Assembly (NCBI GenBank): GCA_024691765.1
Contig: JAILNI010000041.1
Span: forward strand, 1 to 64,000
From: Bacteroidales bacterium
Lineage (GTDB): Bacteria; Bacteroidota; Bacteroidia; Bacteroidales; UBA932
DNA: 64,000 nt
Reading direction: 5' to 3'
Below the pieces are notes generated by a model. That model did not search any database, was not told the DNA's origin, and saw nothing but the letters and a program-made list of their open reading frames with translations. The position numbers were made by a program, and so were the translations under genes. Below are positions 39,496 through 47,794 of the stretch, in pieces. Position 1 is the stretch's first letter; every line of letters begins with the position of its first letter.

Positions 39496-39714
39496 TTAGC
39501 CGATAATCTCGAAATCGGGTTCAACCTTTTTCGCGGCTTTGAGGGCGGCAGCCATCACGGCTTCCGGGTCTGCGCCGTCTTCGAATTCGACCTTCATCTT
39601 CTGGGTCATGAACACCACCGAGGCGTCCTTTACGCCTGCCACCTTTTTAACTGCATCTTCCACCAGGTTGGCGCAGTTGGCGCAATCTACTTCTATCTTG
39701 TAACTCTTTTTCAT
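39496..39714 (-). CDS. HMA-domain metal-binding protein
   Basis: MKKSYKIEVDCANCANLVEDAVKKVAGV: 72-aa CxxC HMA fold, directly upstream of the ATPase. Confidence 0.9.
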   Translation of the reverse strand: MKKSYKIEVDCANCANLVEDAVKKVAGVKDASVVFMTQKMKVEFEDGADPEAVMAAALKAAKKVEPDFEIIG

Positions 39715-39794
39715 ATAATACCCTTGTTTGGTGGTGCAAAGATACGTATAATCTCACGAAAGGAACTACCGATTTGTAGTGAGAGAAAACCGTA

Positions 39795-39962
39795 CTAAAT
39801 GTGCTTATAGTCTACAAGGTCGGGCCTCTGCTGGCGCGCGATGGCCATGCGTTCTTCCTCGTTGTAAACGTTACGATAAGTGGTGCCTGCGAAACGAGTG
39901 GTCGCGCAGCTCATCAGGCACAGCAGCGGCAGCAGCCGCAGAAGGGTTTTGACAGCTTTCAT
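39795..39962 (-). CDS. 55-aa small lipoprotein
   Basis: MKAVKTLLRLLPLLCLMSCATTRFAGTTYRNVYNEEERMAIARQQRPDLVDYKHI*; lipobox LMSC; not in ORF track. Confidence 0.6.
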   Translation of the reverse strand: MKAVKTLLRLLPLLCLMSCATTRFAGTTYRNVYNEEERMAIARQQRPDLVDYKHI

Positions 39963-39965
39963 ATC

Positions 39966-40784
39966 TTACAGTACTTTCCTCATCAGGGCGTCCCACCAGC
40001 GGTCGGGAAGGATGGCGTGAAGGAAGAGACCGAAGCCGGAGCCTATGCCCCTGCGGTAGCGGGTTTTGGGACGGCGGGCGTTGACCGCGCGCGAAATCGC
40101 GTTCGAAATGATCTTCGGCTTGGACATGATATTGGACGAGTAGCCGATGGTCATGGTCTTTGCCATCCTGAGCGCGGGCTTCTCATAAGCCGTGCCGACT
40201 GAAGACTCCTCCAGGTGCTTCGCGGCGATGAGGCCCCAGTCCGTCTTGATGCCGCCCGGTTCGATGATCACCACGTCGATCCCGAAAGGCTTCATTTCCA
40301 TACGGAGGGCGTCGCTGAGGGCTTCCACCGAATACTTCGACACATGGTACCATCCCCCGAATGGAACCACTGCCTTGCCTGCAATCGATGCGGTATTGAT
40401 GATGCGGCCCGAGTGCTGCTCCCTCATGTAGGGAAGCACCATCCTGGTAAGCGCGGCCAGGCCGAAGACGTTCACTTCCACCTGCCTGCGGGCCTCTTCC
40501 ATGCTGACGTTCTCCACCGCTCCGAAATAGCCGTAGCCGGCGTTGTTCACCAGCACGTCTATGCGTCCTTCGGCCTTGATGACTGCGTCCACGCCTTCCT
40601 TCATGGAGACTTCGTCCGTTACGTCCATGCGCACCGGAACCACCCCGAATTCGCGCAACGCTTCGAGCTTGTCAGTCCTGCGTGCAGCTCCATAAACCTT
40701 GTGGCCCTGAAGGGCGAGCTTCTTTGCGGTTTCGTATCCTATACCGCTGCTCGCTCCCGTGATGAGTATTACTTTTTGTGTCAT
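39966..40784 (-). CDS. SDR-family NAD(P)-dependent oxidoreductase
   Basis: VILITGASSGIGYETAKKLA, NNAGYG, YHVSKYSVEALSDALRME. Confidence 0.95.
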   Translation of the reverse strand: MTQKVILITGASSGIGYETAKKLALQGHKVYGAARRTDKLEALREFGVVPVRMDVTDEVSMKEGVDAVIKAEGRIDVLVNNAGYGYFGAVENVSMEEARRQVEVNVFGLAALTRMVLPYMREQHSGRIINTASIAGKAVVPFGGWYHVSKYSVEALSDALRMEMKPFGIDVVIIEPGGIKTDWGLIAAKHLEESSVGTAYEKPALRMAKTMTIGYSSNIMSKPKIISNAISRAVNARRPKTRYRRGIGSGFGLFLHAILPDRWWDALMRKVL

Positions 40785-40791
40785 ATCGTTG

Positions 40792-40799
40792 CAAATATA
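40792..40799 (-). promoter_or_regulatory. -7 box TATATTTG for the SDR gene
   Basis: Reverse complement reads TATATTTG, 7 nt before ATG. Confidence 0.5.
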
Positions 40800-40801
40800 C
40801 G

Positions 40802-40833
40802 AAAAAGCCCCGGGATTTCTCCTGGGGCTTTTT
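40802..40833 (-). terminator. intrinsic terminator downstream of tRNA-Asp
   Basis: AAAAAGCCCCGGGATTTCTCCTGGGGCTTTTT, GC-rich stem with U-tract in both directions. Confidence 0.85.
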
Positions 40834-40909
40834 GGCGGTGCGGAAGAGGCTCGAACTCTCGACCTCCGGCGTGACAGGCCGGCATTCTAACCAACTGAAC
40901 TACCGCACC
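40833..40909 (-). tRNA. tRNA-Asp (GTC), CCA encoded
   Basis: GGTGCGGTAGTTCAGTTGGTTAGAATGCCGGCCTGTCACGCCGGAGGTCGAGAGTTCGAGCCTCTTCCGCACCGCCA folds as a cloverleaf; anticodon loop CTGTCAC. Confidence 0.96.
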
Positions 40910-41011
40910 GGGTAGCTTTTTCGGGCGTTCCCTTGCGGGTCTTCCGTCAAAAGCGGATGCAAATATAAGGATATTTTTCAAACCTGCAAGAAGTTTTTTG
41001 AGAATTGTAGT

Positions 41012-41019
41012 TATCTTTG
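41012..41019 (+). promoter_or_regulatory. -7 box TATCTTTG for uvrA
   Basis: TATCTTTG ends 4 nt before ATG 41024, implying a leaderless or near-leaderless transcript. Confidence 0.5.
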
Positions 41020-41023
41020 TGAG

Positions 41024-43831
41024 ATGTCCGAAAGCATAGTAATAAAGGGTGCGAGGGTCAACAACCTCAAAAACATAAGCCTTGAGATTCCGCGCGGCAA
41101 GCTGGTGGTGGTTACCGGCATCAGCGGCAGCGGCAAGAGCTCCCTCGCTTTCGACACCCTCTATGCCGAAGGGCAGAGGCGTTTCGCCCAGAGCGTATCC
41201 TCCTATGCGAGGCAGTTCCTCGGCCGCATGTCCAAGCCGGACGTGGATTTCATCGACGGCATTCCGCCGGCAGTAGCGATAGAACAGAAGGTTTCGGTAA
41301 GGAATCCACGGAGCACCGTCGGTACAACGAGCGAGCTCTACGACCTGCTGCGCCTGCTTTTCTCACGCATAGGCCGCACCTATTCTCCGGTCAGCGGGGA
41401 AGAGGTCAGGGCCGACTCCGTGCAGAACGTGCTCGAATACATGCAGGGCAGCGGACAGACGGTGTTCTACATTCTATCCGACCTTGGCCGTGAATCCGGC
41501 GGAGACCATACTGAACTGCTGATGTCCCTGAAGGAACAGGGCTACTCGCGCCTTTTCGCCGACGGCCGTGCTCTCGACATCGAAGACATACTCCGGAGCG
41601 GCAGCTGCCCGGAAGGGGCCATGCTGCTGATAGACCGCCTGCGCCTCGAGAGCCCGGATGAGATAGCTTCCGACCCCGACCTCCGTACGCGACTGCTTCA
41701 GAGCGTGGGCGATGCCTTCGAAAGGGGGGATGGCGACATGGCGGTGGTCTGCGGGGAGAGCCTCCGGCGCTTCTGTTCCCGCTTCGAGAAGGACGGCATC
41801 GTCTTCCCGAAACCCGATGAAGACCTGCTCAACTTCAACTCTCCCCTCGGGGCGTGCCCTGTCTGCGGCGGCCTCGGGAAGATGATAGGCATAAGCGAGG
41901 ACCTGGTGGTTCCCGACAAGAGCAAGAGCATATACGAGGGAGCGATTGCATGCTGGAGGGGAGACCACATGAGCTGGTTCAAGGACCATCTGGTGCATGT
42001 GGCAGCCCGCTACGGCATCAGGCCGTTCGTCCCGTGGTGCAACCTCACTCCGGAAGAGAAGGACATCATCTGGAACGGCCACAGCATCCAGGGAGACGAT
42101 GACAGCATAGTGGGCATACGGGAATTCTTCGACTGGGTGCATACCCAGCGCTACAAGATACAGTACCGCTTCATGGAGAACCGCTTCAGCGGACGCACAA
42201 CCTGCGAATCCTGCCACGGCAGCCGGCTCCGGGCGGAGGCTCTCAACGTAAAGATAGGCGGAAAGAACATACACGAGTGGTGCGCCATGACCGTGGAGGA
42301 CCTTCAGGCCTTCCTGGATTCGCTGGAACTGGACGCCCGGGAGAAGGAGATTGCCGCAGAACCCCTGCGCGAGATACGCTCCCGCCTGCAGTACATTTCG
42401 GAAGTTGGGCTCGGCTATCTCACTCTCGACCGCACCATGGCAACCCTTTCCGGCGGCGAGAGCCAGAGGGTCAACCTCATAACCGCCCTCGGCAGTTCGC
42501 TGGTGGGCAGCATGTACATACTCGACGAGCCTTCTGTTGGGCTGCACCCGCGCGACACCGACAGGCTCATAGGGGTGCTCCGCCGCCTTCGCGACCTCGG
42601 CAATACGGTGATAGTAGTCGAGCACGACGAGAACATCATACGCGCCGCCGACCTGCTCATCGACATGGGGCCTATGGCGGGCGTGCACGGAGGACGGATC
42701 GTGTTCAAGGGACGGCTCGGGCCGAATCCCCCCGCAAAGACTCCCGAATCCCTTACGCTGCAGTACGTTTACGGCCTCAAGGAGCGTTACAGTAGGACCA
42801 AACGCCAGTGGCACTACTACATTTCGGTGGAAGGGGCCATGGAGCACAATCTCAGGAACATCACCGTTAAGTTCCCGCTCAGGGCACTTACAGTGGTGAC
42901 CGGCGTGAGCGGCTCGGGTAAGTCGTCACTCGTTGGCGACATACTCTACCCGGCCATGATGCGCCGCATGGGAGAAGGCGGGGAGGTGCCCGGTACGCAC
43001 AAGGGCCTGGGCGGCAACCTCGACCGCATCTCCCGCGTGGAATACGTCGACCAGAACCCCATTGGCCGCAGCACCCGGAGCAATGCGGTGACCTACCTCA
43101 AGGTCTACGACGAAATCCGCAAGCTCCTCTCCGAACAGCAGTACGCGAAAGTGAACGGCTACGGCCCCTCCTTCTTCTCCTTCAACCAGGAGGGCGGCCG
43201 CTGCCCGGAATGCCAGGGAGAAGGCGTGGTTACCATAGGCATGCAGTTCATGGCCGACGTCACCATGGTCTGCGAGGAATGCGGCGGCAAGCGCTTCAAG
43301 TCCGACATCCTTGAGGTGCGCTATCGCGGAAAGAATATCGACGACATACTCTCGATGAGCGTGGAAGAGGCTATAGATTTCTTCTCACTCGGAACAGAAG
43401 ACGGAGCGAAGGAAATAGCCCGCAAACTCCAGCCTCTGGTAGACGTCGGGCTCGGGTACATCAAACTCGGCCAGAGCTCGAGCACCCTTTCCGGAGGCGA
43501 GAGCCAGCGCATAAAGCTTGCCTACTTCCTCTCGCTGAGCGGCGGAAACCGTGGCGGCGAACGCATCCTGTTCATCTTCGACGAGCCCACCACCGGCCTG
43601 CATTTCTTCGACGTGGAGAAGCTCCTGCGCAGTTTCGACGCCCTTCTCGACGCCGGCCACAGCATAGTGGTGGTGGAGCACAATACAGACGTCATCCGCG
43701 CCGCCGACTGGGTGATAGACATGGGGCCCGATGCGGGTGCCGACGGCGGGGAAGTGGTCTTCGAAGGAACTCCGGAAGATCTGATTGCCAAAGGAGATAC
43801 TTACACGGCGAAGTATCTCCGCGAAAAATGA
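41024..43831 (+). CDS. uvrA: Excinuclease ABC subunit A
   Basis: GISGSGKSSLAFDTLYAEGQRRFAQSVSSYARQFLGRM, CxxC zinc motifs, LSGGESQRVNLITALGSSL, second GVSGSGKSSLVGDILYPA. Confidence 0.99.
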   Translation: MSESIVIKGARVNNLKNISLEIPRGKLVVVTGISGSGKSSLAFDTLYAEGQRRFAQSVSSYARQFLGRMSKPDVDFIDGIPPAVAIEQKVSVRNPRSTVGTTSELYDLLRLLFSRIGRTYSPVSGEEVRADSVQNVLEYMQGSGQTVFYILSDLGRESGGDHTELLMSLKEQGYSRLFADGRALDIEDILRSGSCPEGAMLLIDRLRLESPDEIASDPDLRTRLLQSVGDAFERGDGDMAVVCGESLRRFCSRFEKDGIVFPKPDEDLLNFNSPLGACPVCGGLGKMIGISEDLVVPDKSKSIYEGAIACWRGDHMSWFKDHLVHVAARYGIRPFVPWCNLTPEEKDIIWNGHSIQGDDDSIVGIREFFDWVHTQRYKIQYRFMENRFSGRTTCESCHGSRLRAEALNVKIGGKNIHEWCAMTVEDLQAFLDSLELDAREKEIAAEPLREIRSRLQYISEVGLGYLTLDRTMATLSGGESQRVNLITALGSSLVGSMYILDEPSVGLHPRDTDRLIGVLRRLRDLGNTVIVVEHDENIIRAADLLIDMGPMAGVHGGRIVFKGRLGPNPPAKTPESLTLQYVYGLKERYSRTKRQWHYYISVEGAMEHNLRNITVKFPLRALTVVTGVSGSGKSSLVGDILYPAMMRRMGEGGEVPGTHKGLGGNLDRISRVEYVDQNPIGRSTRSNAVTYLKVYDEIRKLLSEQQYAKVNGYGPSFFSFNQEGGRCPECQGEGVVTIGMQFMADVTMVCEECGGKRFKSDILEVRYRGKNIDDILSMSVEEAIDFFSLGTEDGAKEIARKLQPLVDVGLGYIKLGQSSSTLSGGESQRIKLAYFLSLSGGNRGGERILFIFDEPTTGLHFFDVEKLLRSFDALLDAGHSIVVVEHNTDVIRAADWVIDMGPDAGADGGEVVFEGTPEDLIAKGDTYTAKYLREK

Positions 43832-43832
43832 T

Positions 43833-43840
43833 TATATTTG
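43833..43840 (+). promoter_or_regulatory. -7 box TATATTTG for the glycosyltransferase
   Basis: Starts 1 nt after uvrA stop, ends 4 nt before ATG 43845. Confidence 0.5.
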
Positions 43841-43844
43841 TAAC

Positions 43845-44684
43845 ATGACCCGAATCGCAGCACTCACGATGGTCCGCAACGATGATTTCTACCTGCGCAA
43901 GTGGGTGGAGTACTACGGACGCGAACTCGGAGGGAAGGAGAACCTTTACATCTATTTCGACGGCCTCGACCAGGAGATAGCCCCCTTCTGCGAGGGAACC
44001 CATGCCGAGAGGGTTCCGAAGATAGGAACGCAGGTGGTTTCCGCCGAAAAGGGCCGTCTGGCTTTCCTCTCGATGAGGGCTTTCGAACTCATGAAATCCG
44101 GTTACGACCTGGTGATAGGCGTCGACGCCGACGAGTTCCTCGTGGTGGATCCGGCTCTCGGAAAAAGCCTGGCCGAGTATCTCGGAAGCCTGAAAATCAA
44201 GGGCTCCGCATCCGGCCTCGGTCTCGATTTCGGCCAGAAGCTCGGCGAGGAGGCAGACATCACCGAAGACAGGCCCTTCCTGCGGCAGAGGCATTACGCC
44301 CAGATAGGAACGCGCTACACCAAGCCCTCCGTCCTCGCCGCGCCCCTTCGCTGGGGAAGCGGCTTCCACCGCATCAAAGGGCATAACTTCCATATACAGA
44401 AGGACCTTTACCTGCTGCATTTCGGTTACTTCGACATGAAGCGCCTGCAGGACCGCTTCTCCGACAAGGACCGCCTGGCCCAGGGCTGGGGCAAGCACAT
44501 GAAGAAGCGCTCCCGCACTATACGTCTGGTAACCGAGCGTAAAGCCCGCGACTTCGCCCGCTGGACGCGCCTCGCCCGCATCTGCCAGACTATCGTCCGT
44601 CCGCCCTATGCATGGAACAAGCCGGCTATGTTCGGCGCGAAGATAATAGTCCGCATCCCCGAAAGATTCCAGGATATAGTATGA
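43845..44684 (+). CDS. Glycosyltransferase (family 2 / GT92-like)
   Basis: MTRIAALTMVRNDDFYLRKWVEYYGRELGGKENLYIYFDG..., VIGVDADEFLVVDP. Confidence 0.8.
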   Translation: MTRIAALTMVRNDDFYLRKWVEYYGRELGGKENLYIYFDGLDQEIAPFCEGTHAERVPKIGTQVVSAEKGRLAFLSMRAFELMKSGYDLVIGVDADEFLVVDPALGKSLAEYLGSLKIKGSASGLGLDFGQKLGEEADITEDRPFLRQRHYAQIGTRYTKPSVLAAPLRWGSGFHRIKGHNFHIQKDLYLLHFGYFDMKRLQDRFSDKDRLAQGWGKHMKKRSRTIRLVTERKARDFARWTRLARICQTIVRPPYAWNKPAMFGAKIIVRIPERFQDIV

Positions 44685-46435
44685 TCGCTCCCTTCCCGAT
44701 AGACGCTGTAATTCCATGGGTGGACGGAAGCGATCCCGTCCTCTCCGCGCGCAGGGCATCCTTTGCCACCGGCAGCGAAACCGCCAACGACGAATCGGGA
44801 GGCCCCACCAGATACCAGCAGATAGGGGAGTTGCGCTACAGCGTGGCGTCCATCCTTCGCTTCGCCCCATGGGTTCGAAAGATCTTCATAGTGACCGACG
44901 GTCAGGATCCGGCTCTAGGAGCCATGCTCGAAAAGCATTTCCCGGAGCGCGCCGGCGACGTGGTGACCGTCGACCATAAGGTCATCTTCCGCGGAAGGGA
45001 GGAGTTCCTGCCGGTGTTCAATTCCAATTCCATCGACACCCTCATCTGGAATATACCAGGGCTTTCGGAGCATTTCATCTATTTCAACGACGACCTGATG
45101 CTTATGCGGCCCGTTCAGCCCGAGGATTTCTTCCGCGACGGGAAGGTGGTCTGCTATGGAAGATGGTGCCCCGCGTGGTTCGAACGTCTGCTTCGCGCGC
45201 TCAAGCCTTCCCACATAGGCTTCAAGGCGTCTATGCTCCGGGCTCTCGAGATGATGGGCGGAGGCCGCCGCTTCGTGCTGATGGTGCATACGCCGCATCC
45301 GCTTCTCAAGAGCTGGTATGCCTCGTGGGTGGAGCGGAGGCCCGATATGGTGGAGAACAATCTCCGCTACAGGTTCCGTGACGTGCGTCAGTTCGAGGCG
45401 CAGGAGCCTTTCTACCTGGGGATGGCTGCCGAGGGGCGGCTCATCCTGGAGAAAGAGAAAGACAGGGTGCGTTATTTCAAAAGGCGCGGATCTCGCGGCT
45501 ACGTTGACAGCAAGATAGCCTCCTTCGAGGCTGACACCACGGGCAAGTTCGTCTGCTTCAACTCGCTGAATTACTGCACCCCCGACGAGCAGGAGAAGGT
45601 GCTTCTCTATCTGGAGCGCATGACGGGGCTGGGCGGAAAGCCGCTGGAGCGCCGGGAAATCCAGATGCGACTGTTGGACATACTTCGCGACGTGGACGCC
45701 TTCTGCCGCGAAAAGGGCCTGCGTTATTCCATGGCCTACGGCACCCTTCTCGGTGCCGTGCGCCACAAGGGTTTCATCCCGTGGGACGACGACATCGACC
45801 TGCTCATGCCGCGGCCGGATTTCGAACGCTTCGTAAGCGAGTATGGCAAGCACGGCCCGTACGAGGTGCTTTACGGAACCGAAAAGCCTGAAGCGGCGTT
45901 CATGAACTTCTTTGCCAAGGTGCACGACACCCGCACCCGCAGCATCGAACCCCGCATGCCGGCATACCATTTCGGCCTGAACATCGACATCTTCCCCGTC
46001 GACGGCAAACCCGAAGACATGGACTTCAACCTGCGCCGCGAACGCGCCCTCTGCAGCGACGTGCATCACCTTTACATGAGGCTGAGGCCCCTCTGGCCTT
46101 TAAGCTTCCACGATCCTCTGCCGGGCCATCTGGCATCGTACCGCATGACTCCGCGGCAGTGGTTCGAACGCATGAGGGCTGAGATGACATCAATCCCGTT
46201 CGATGGTTCGCGTTTCTGCGGAAGCGTTTCGGTGCGCTATGTGGGAAATGCCGAGATATTCCCGAGGGCCCTTTTCGAGAACTATGTGGAGCTGCCTTTC
46301 GAGGACGGCTCCTTCATGGCTTTCCGCGACTGGGACGCTTTCCTGCACCAGCAGTTCGGAGACTACATGCAGCTTCCTCCGGAGGACAGGCGCAAGACGC
46401 ACGAACTCTCCGTATTCCTACTTCCGGAGAAATAA
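44681..46435 (+). CDS. Stealth-type polysaccharide phosphotransferase fused to LicD-family domain
   Basis: N-terminal IDAVIPWVDGSDP, GELRYSVASILRFAPWVRKIFIVTD, FNSNSIDTLIWNIPGLSEHFIYFNDD; C-terminal VDAFCREKGLRYSMAYGTLLGAVRHKGFIPWDDDIDLLM. Confidence 0.9.
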   Translation: MIAPFPIDAVIPWVDGSDPVLSARRASFATGSETANDESGGPTRYQQIGELRYSVASILRFAPWVRKIFIVTDGQDPALGAMLEKHFPERAGDVVTVDHKVIFRGREEFLPVFNSNSIDTLIWNIPGLSEHFIYFNDDLMLMRPVQPEDFFRDGKVVCYGRWCPAWFERLLRALKPSHIGFKASMLRALEMMGGGRRFVLMVHTPHPLLKSWYASWVERRPDMVENNLRYRFRDVRQFEAQEPFYLGMAAEGRLILEKEKDRVRYFKRRGSRGYVDSKIASFEADTTGKFVCFNSLNYCTPDEQEKVLLYLERMTGLGGKPLERREIQMRLLDILRDVDAFCREKGLRYSMAYGTLLGAVRHKGFIPWDDDIDLLMPRPDFERFVSEYGKHGPYEVLYGTEKPEAAFMNFFAKVHDTRTRSIEPRMPAYHFGLNIDIFPVDGKPEDMDFNLRRERALCSDVHHLYMRLRPLWPLSFHDPLPGHLASYRMTPRQWFERMRAEMTSIPFDGSRFCGSVSVRYVGNAEIFPRALFENYVELPFEDGSFMAFRDWDAFLHQQFGDYMQLPPEDRRKTHELSVFLLPEK

Positions 46436-46436
46436 C

Positions 46437-46444
46437 TATATTTG
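46437..46444 (+). promoter_or_regulatory. -7 box TATATTTG for the cytidylyltransferase fusion gene
   Basis: TATATTTG just after the upstream stop, 6 nt before ATG 46451. Confidence 0.45.
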
Positions 46445-46450
46445 CAAGTT

Positions 46451-47794
46451 ATGAAGAAGGTAATAACCTACGGCACTTTCGACCTTTTCCACCAGGGGCA
46501 CATAAACCTGCTCAAGAGGGCGAAAGCTCTCGGCGACTGGCTCATCGTCGGCGTCACCACCGACAACTTCGACCTTGAGAGGGGCAAGCTCAACACCTGC
46601 AACAACGTGATGGAACGCATCGACGCGGTGCGCGCCACGGGCCTTGCCGACCAGGTTATAATAGAAGAATACCGCGGGCAGAAGATAGACGACATCCACA
46701 AATACGGAGTGGACATCTTCGCCATAGGATCCGACTGGGAAGGCTATTTCGACTATCTCAAGGAGTTCTGCGAGGTCGTTTACCTCCCACGTACGGAGGG
46801 TATATCCAGCACCATGCTGCGTCAGGAACAGGCAAGCCTGCGCATAGGCATAATCGGCACCGGCAGCATAGCCAGGCGTTTCGTTCCGGAGTCGTCCTTC
46901 GTGAACAGCGTGGCCATATCGGCGGCCTATAACCCCAACCGTGCGGAGGGCGAGGCTTTCTGCAGGGAATTCGAGATTCCTCTCTGTGCCGGAAGTGCGG
47001 AAGAGTTGTTCGGGGCCTGCAATGCAGTTTACATAGCTTCGCCCCACTATACCCATTATGAGTATGCCAAGGCGGCCCTCAATGCCGGCAGGCACGTTCT
47101 CTGCGAGACGCCCCTCGTGCTCGAGAAGGCCCAGGCGGAAGAGCTCTTCAGCCTTGCGAAGCGGAAGAAACTCGTGCTGATGCTGGCGCACAAGACTGCC
47201 TACTGCCCTGCGTTCGGGCATCTTGTAACCCTTCTCCAGTCGGGTGCGATAGGGGATATAGTGGACATCAAGGCGGCTACCACGACCATCACCGACCTCA
47301 GTTCGGAAAAGATGGACAGCGCCCGCTTCGGCGGCAGCATGAACGAGAACGCCTGCTTCCCGCTCCTGCCCATATTCCATCTGCTCGGAACCGACGTCCG
47401 TGAGACTTTGTTCGTCGCCCGGATGAAAGGCGGCGTAGACATCTACACCAAGGCCGTCATGATATTCGATTCGGCCTCCGCCAGCTTCGAGGTGGGGCTC
47501 GGTGCCAAGACCGAGGGCAGCATGGTGGTATCCGGCACCAAGGGCTATGCATATGTGCCCGCACCCTGGTGGAAGACGGATTTCTTCGAACTCCGCTACG
47601 AAGACCAGAACCAGAACAAGAAGTGTTTCTATCCCTTTGCCGGCGAAGGCCTGCGCTACGAAATCAAGGAATTCGTATCAGCTGTGATGGCGGAAGGGTA
47701 TTTCTATACCAAACTGCCCGAGAAGGAGATAATAGCGATGGCCGGCATACAGGAGGCCTTCAACCGCAAGCATAATCTGAAAGTACTCAAATGA
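46451..47794 (+). CDS. Fusion: glycerol-3-phosphate-type cytidylyltransferase + Gfo/Idh/MocA oxidoreductase
   Basis: VITYGTFDLFHQGHINLLKRAKALGDWLIVGVTTD (HxGH, cytidylyltransferase) then RIGIIGTGSIARRFVPES...AVYIASPHYTHYEYAKAALNAGRHVLCETPLVL (Gfo/Idh). Confidence 0.9.
   Translation: MKKVITYGTFDLFHQGHINLLKRAKALGDWLIVGVTTDNFDLERGKLNTCNNVMERIDAVRATGLADQVIIEEYRGQKIDDIHKYGVDIFAIGSDWEGYFDYLKEFCEVVYLPRTEGISSTMLRQEQASLRIGIIGTGSIARRFVPESSFVNSVAISAAYNPNRAEGEAFCREFEIPLCAGSAEELFGACNAVYIASPHYTHYEYAKAALNAGRHVLCETPLVLEKAQAEELFSLAKRKKLVLMLAHKTAYCPAFGHLVTLLQSGAIGDIVDIKAATTTITDLSSEKMDSARFGGSMNENACFPLLPIFHLLGTDVRETLFVARMKGGVDIYTKAVMIFDSASASFEVGLGAKTEGSMVVSGTKGYAYVPAPWWKTDFFELRYEDQNQNKKCFYPFAGEGLRYEIKEFVSAVMAEGYFYTKLPEKEIIAMAGIQEAFNRKHNLKVLK

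Noticed and set aside
40802-40833. Terminator as part of a repeat family
   Set aside because: Simple intrinsic terminator between tRNA-Asp and the SDR gene; no similarity to the uvrD-flanking palindromes.
41474-42847. 457-aa minus-strand ORF opposite uvrA, and similar 384-aa ORF at 44915-46069
   Set aside because: Antisense of clearly identified uvrA and Stealth-LicD genes.
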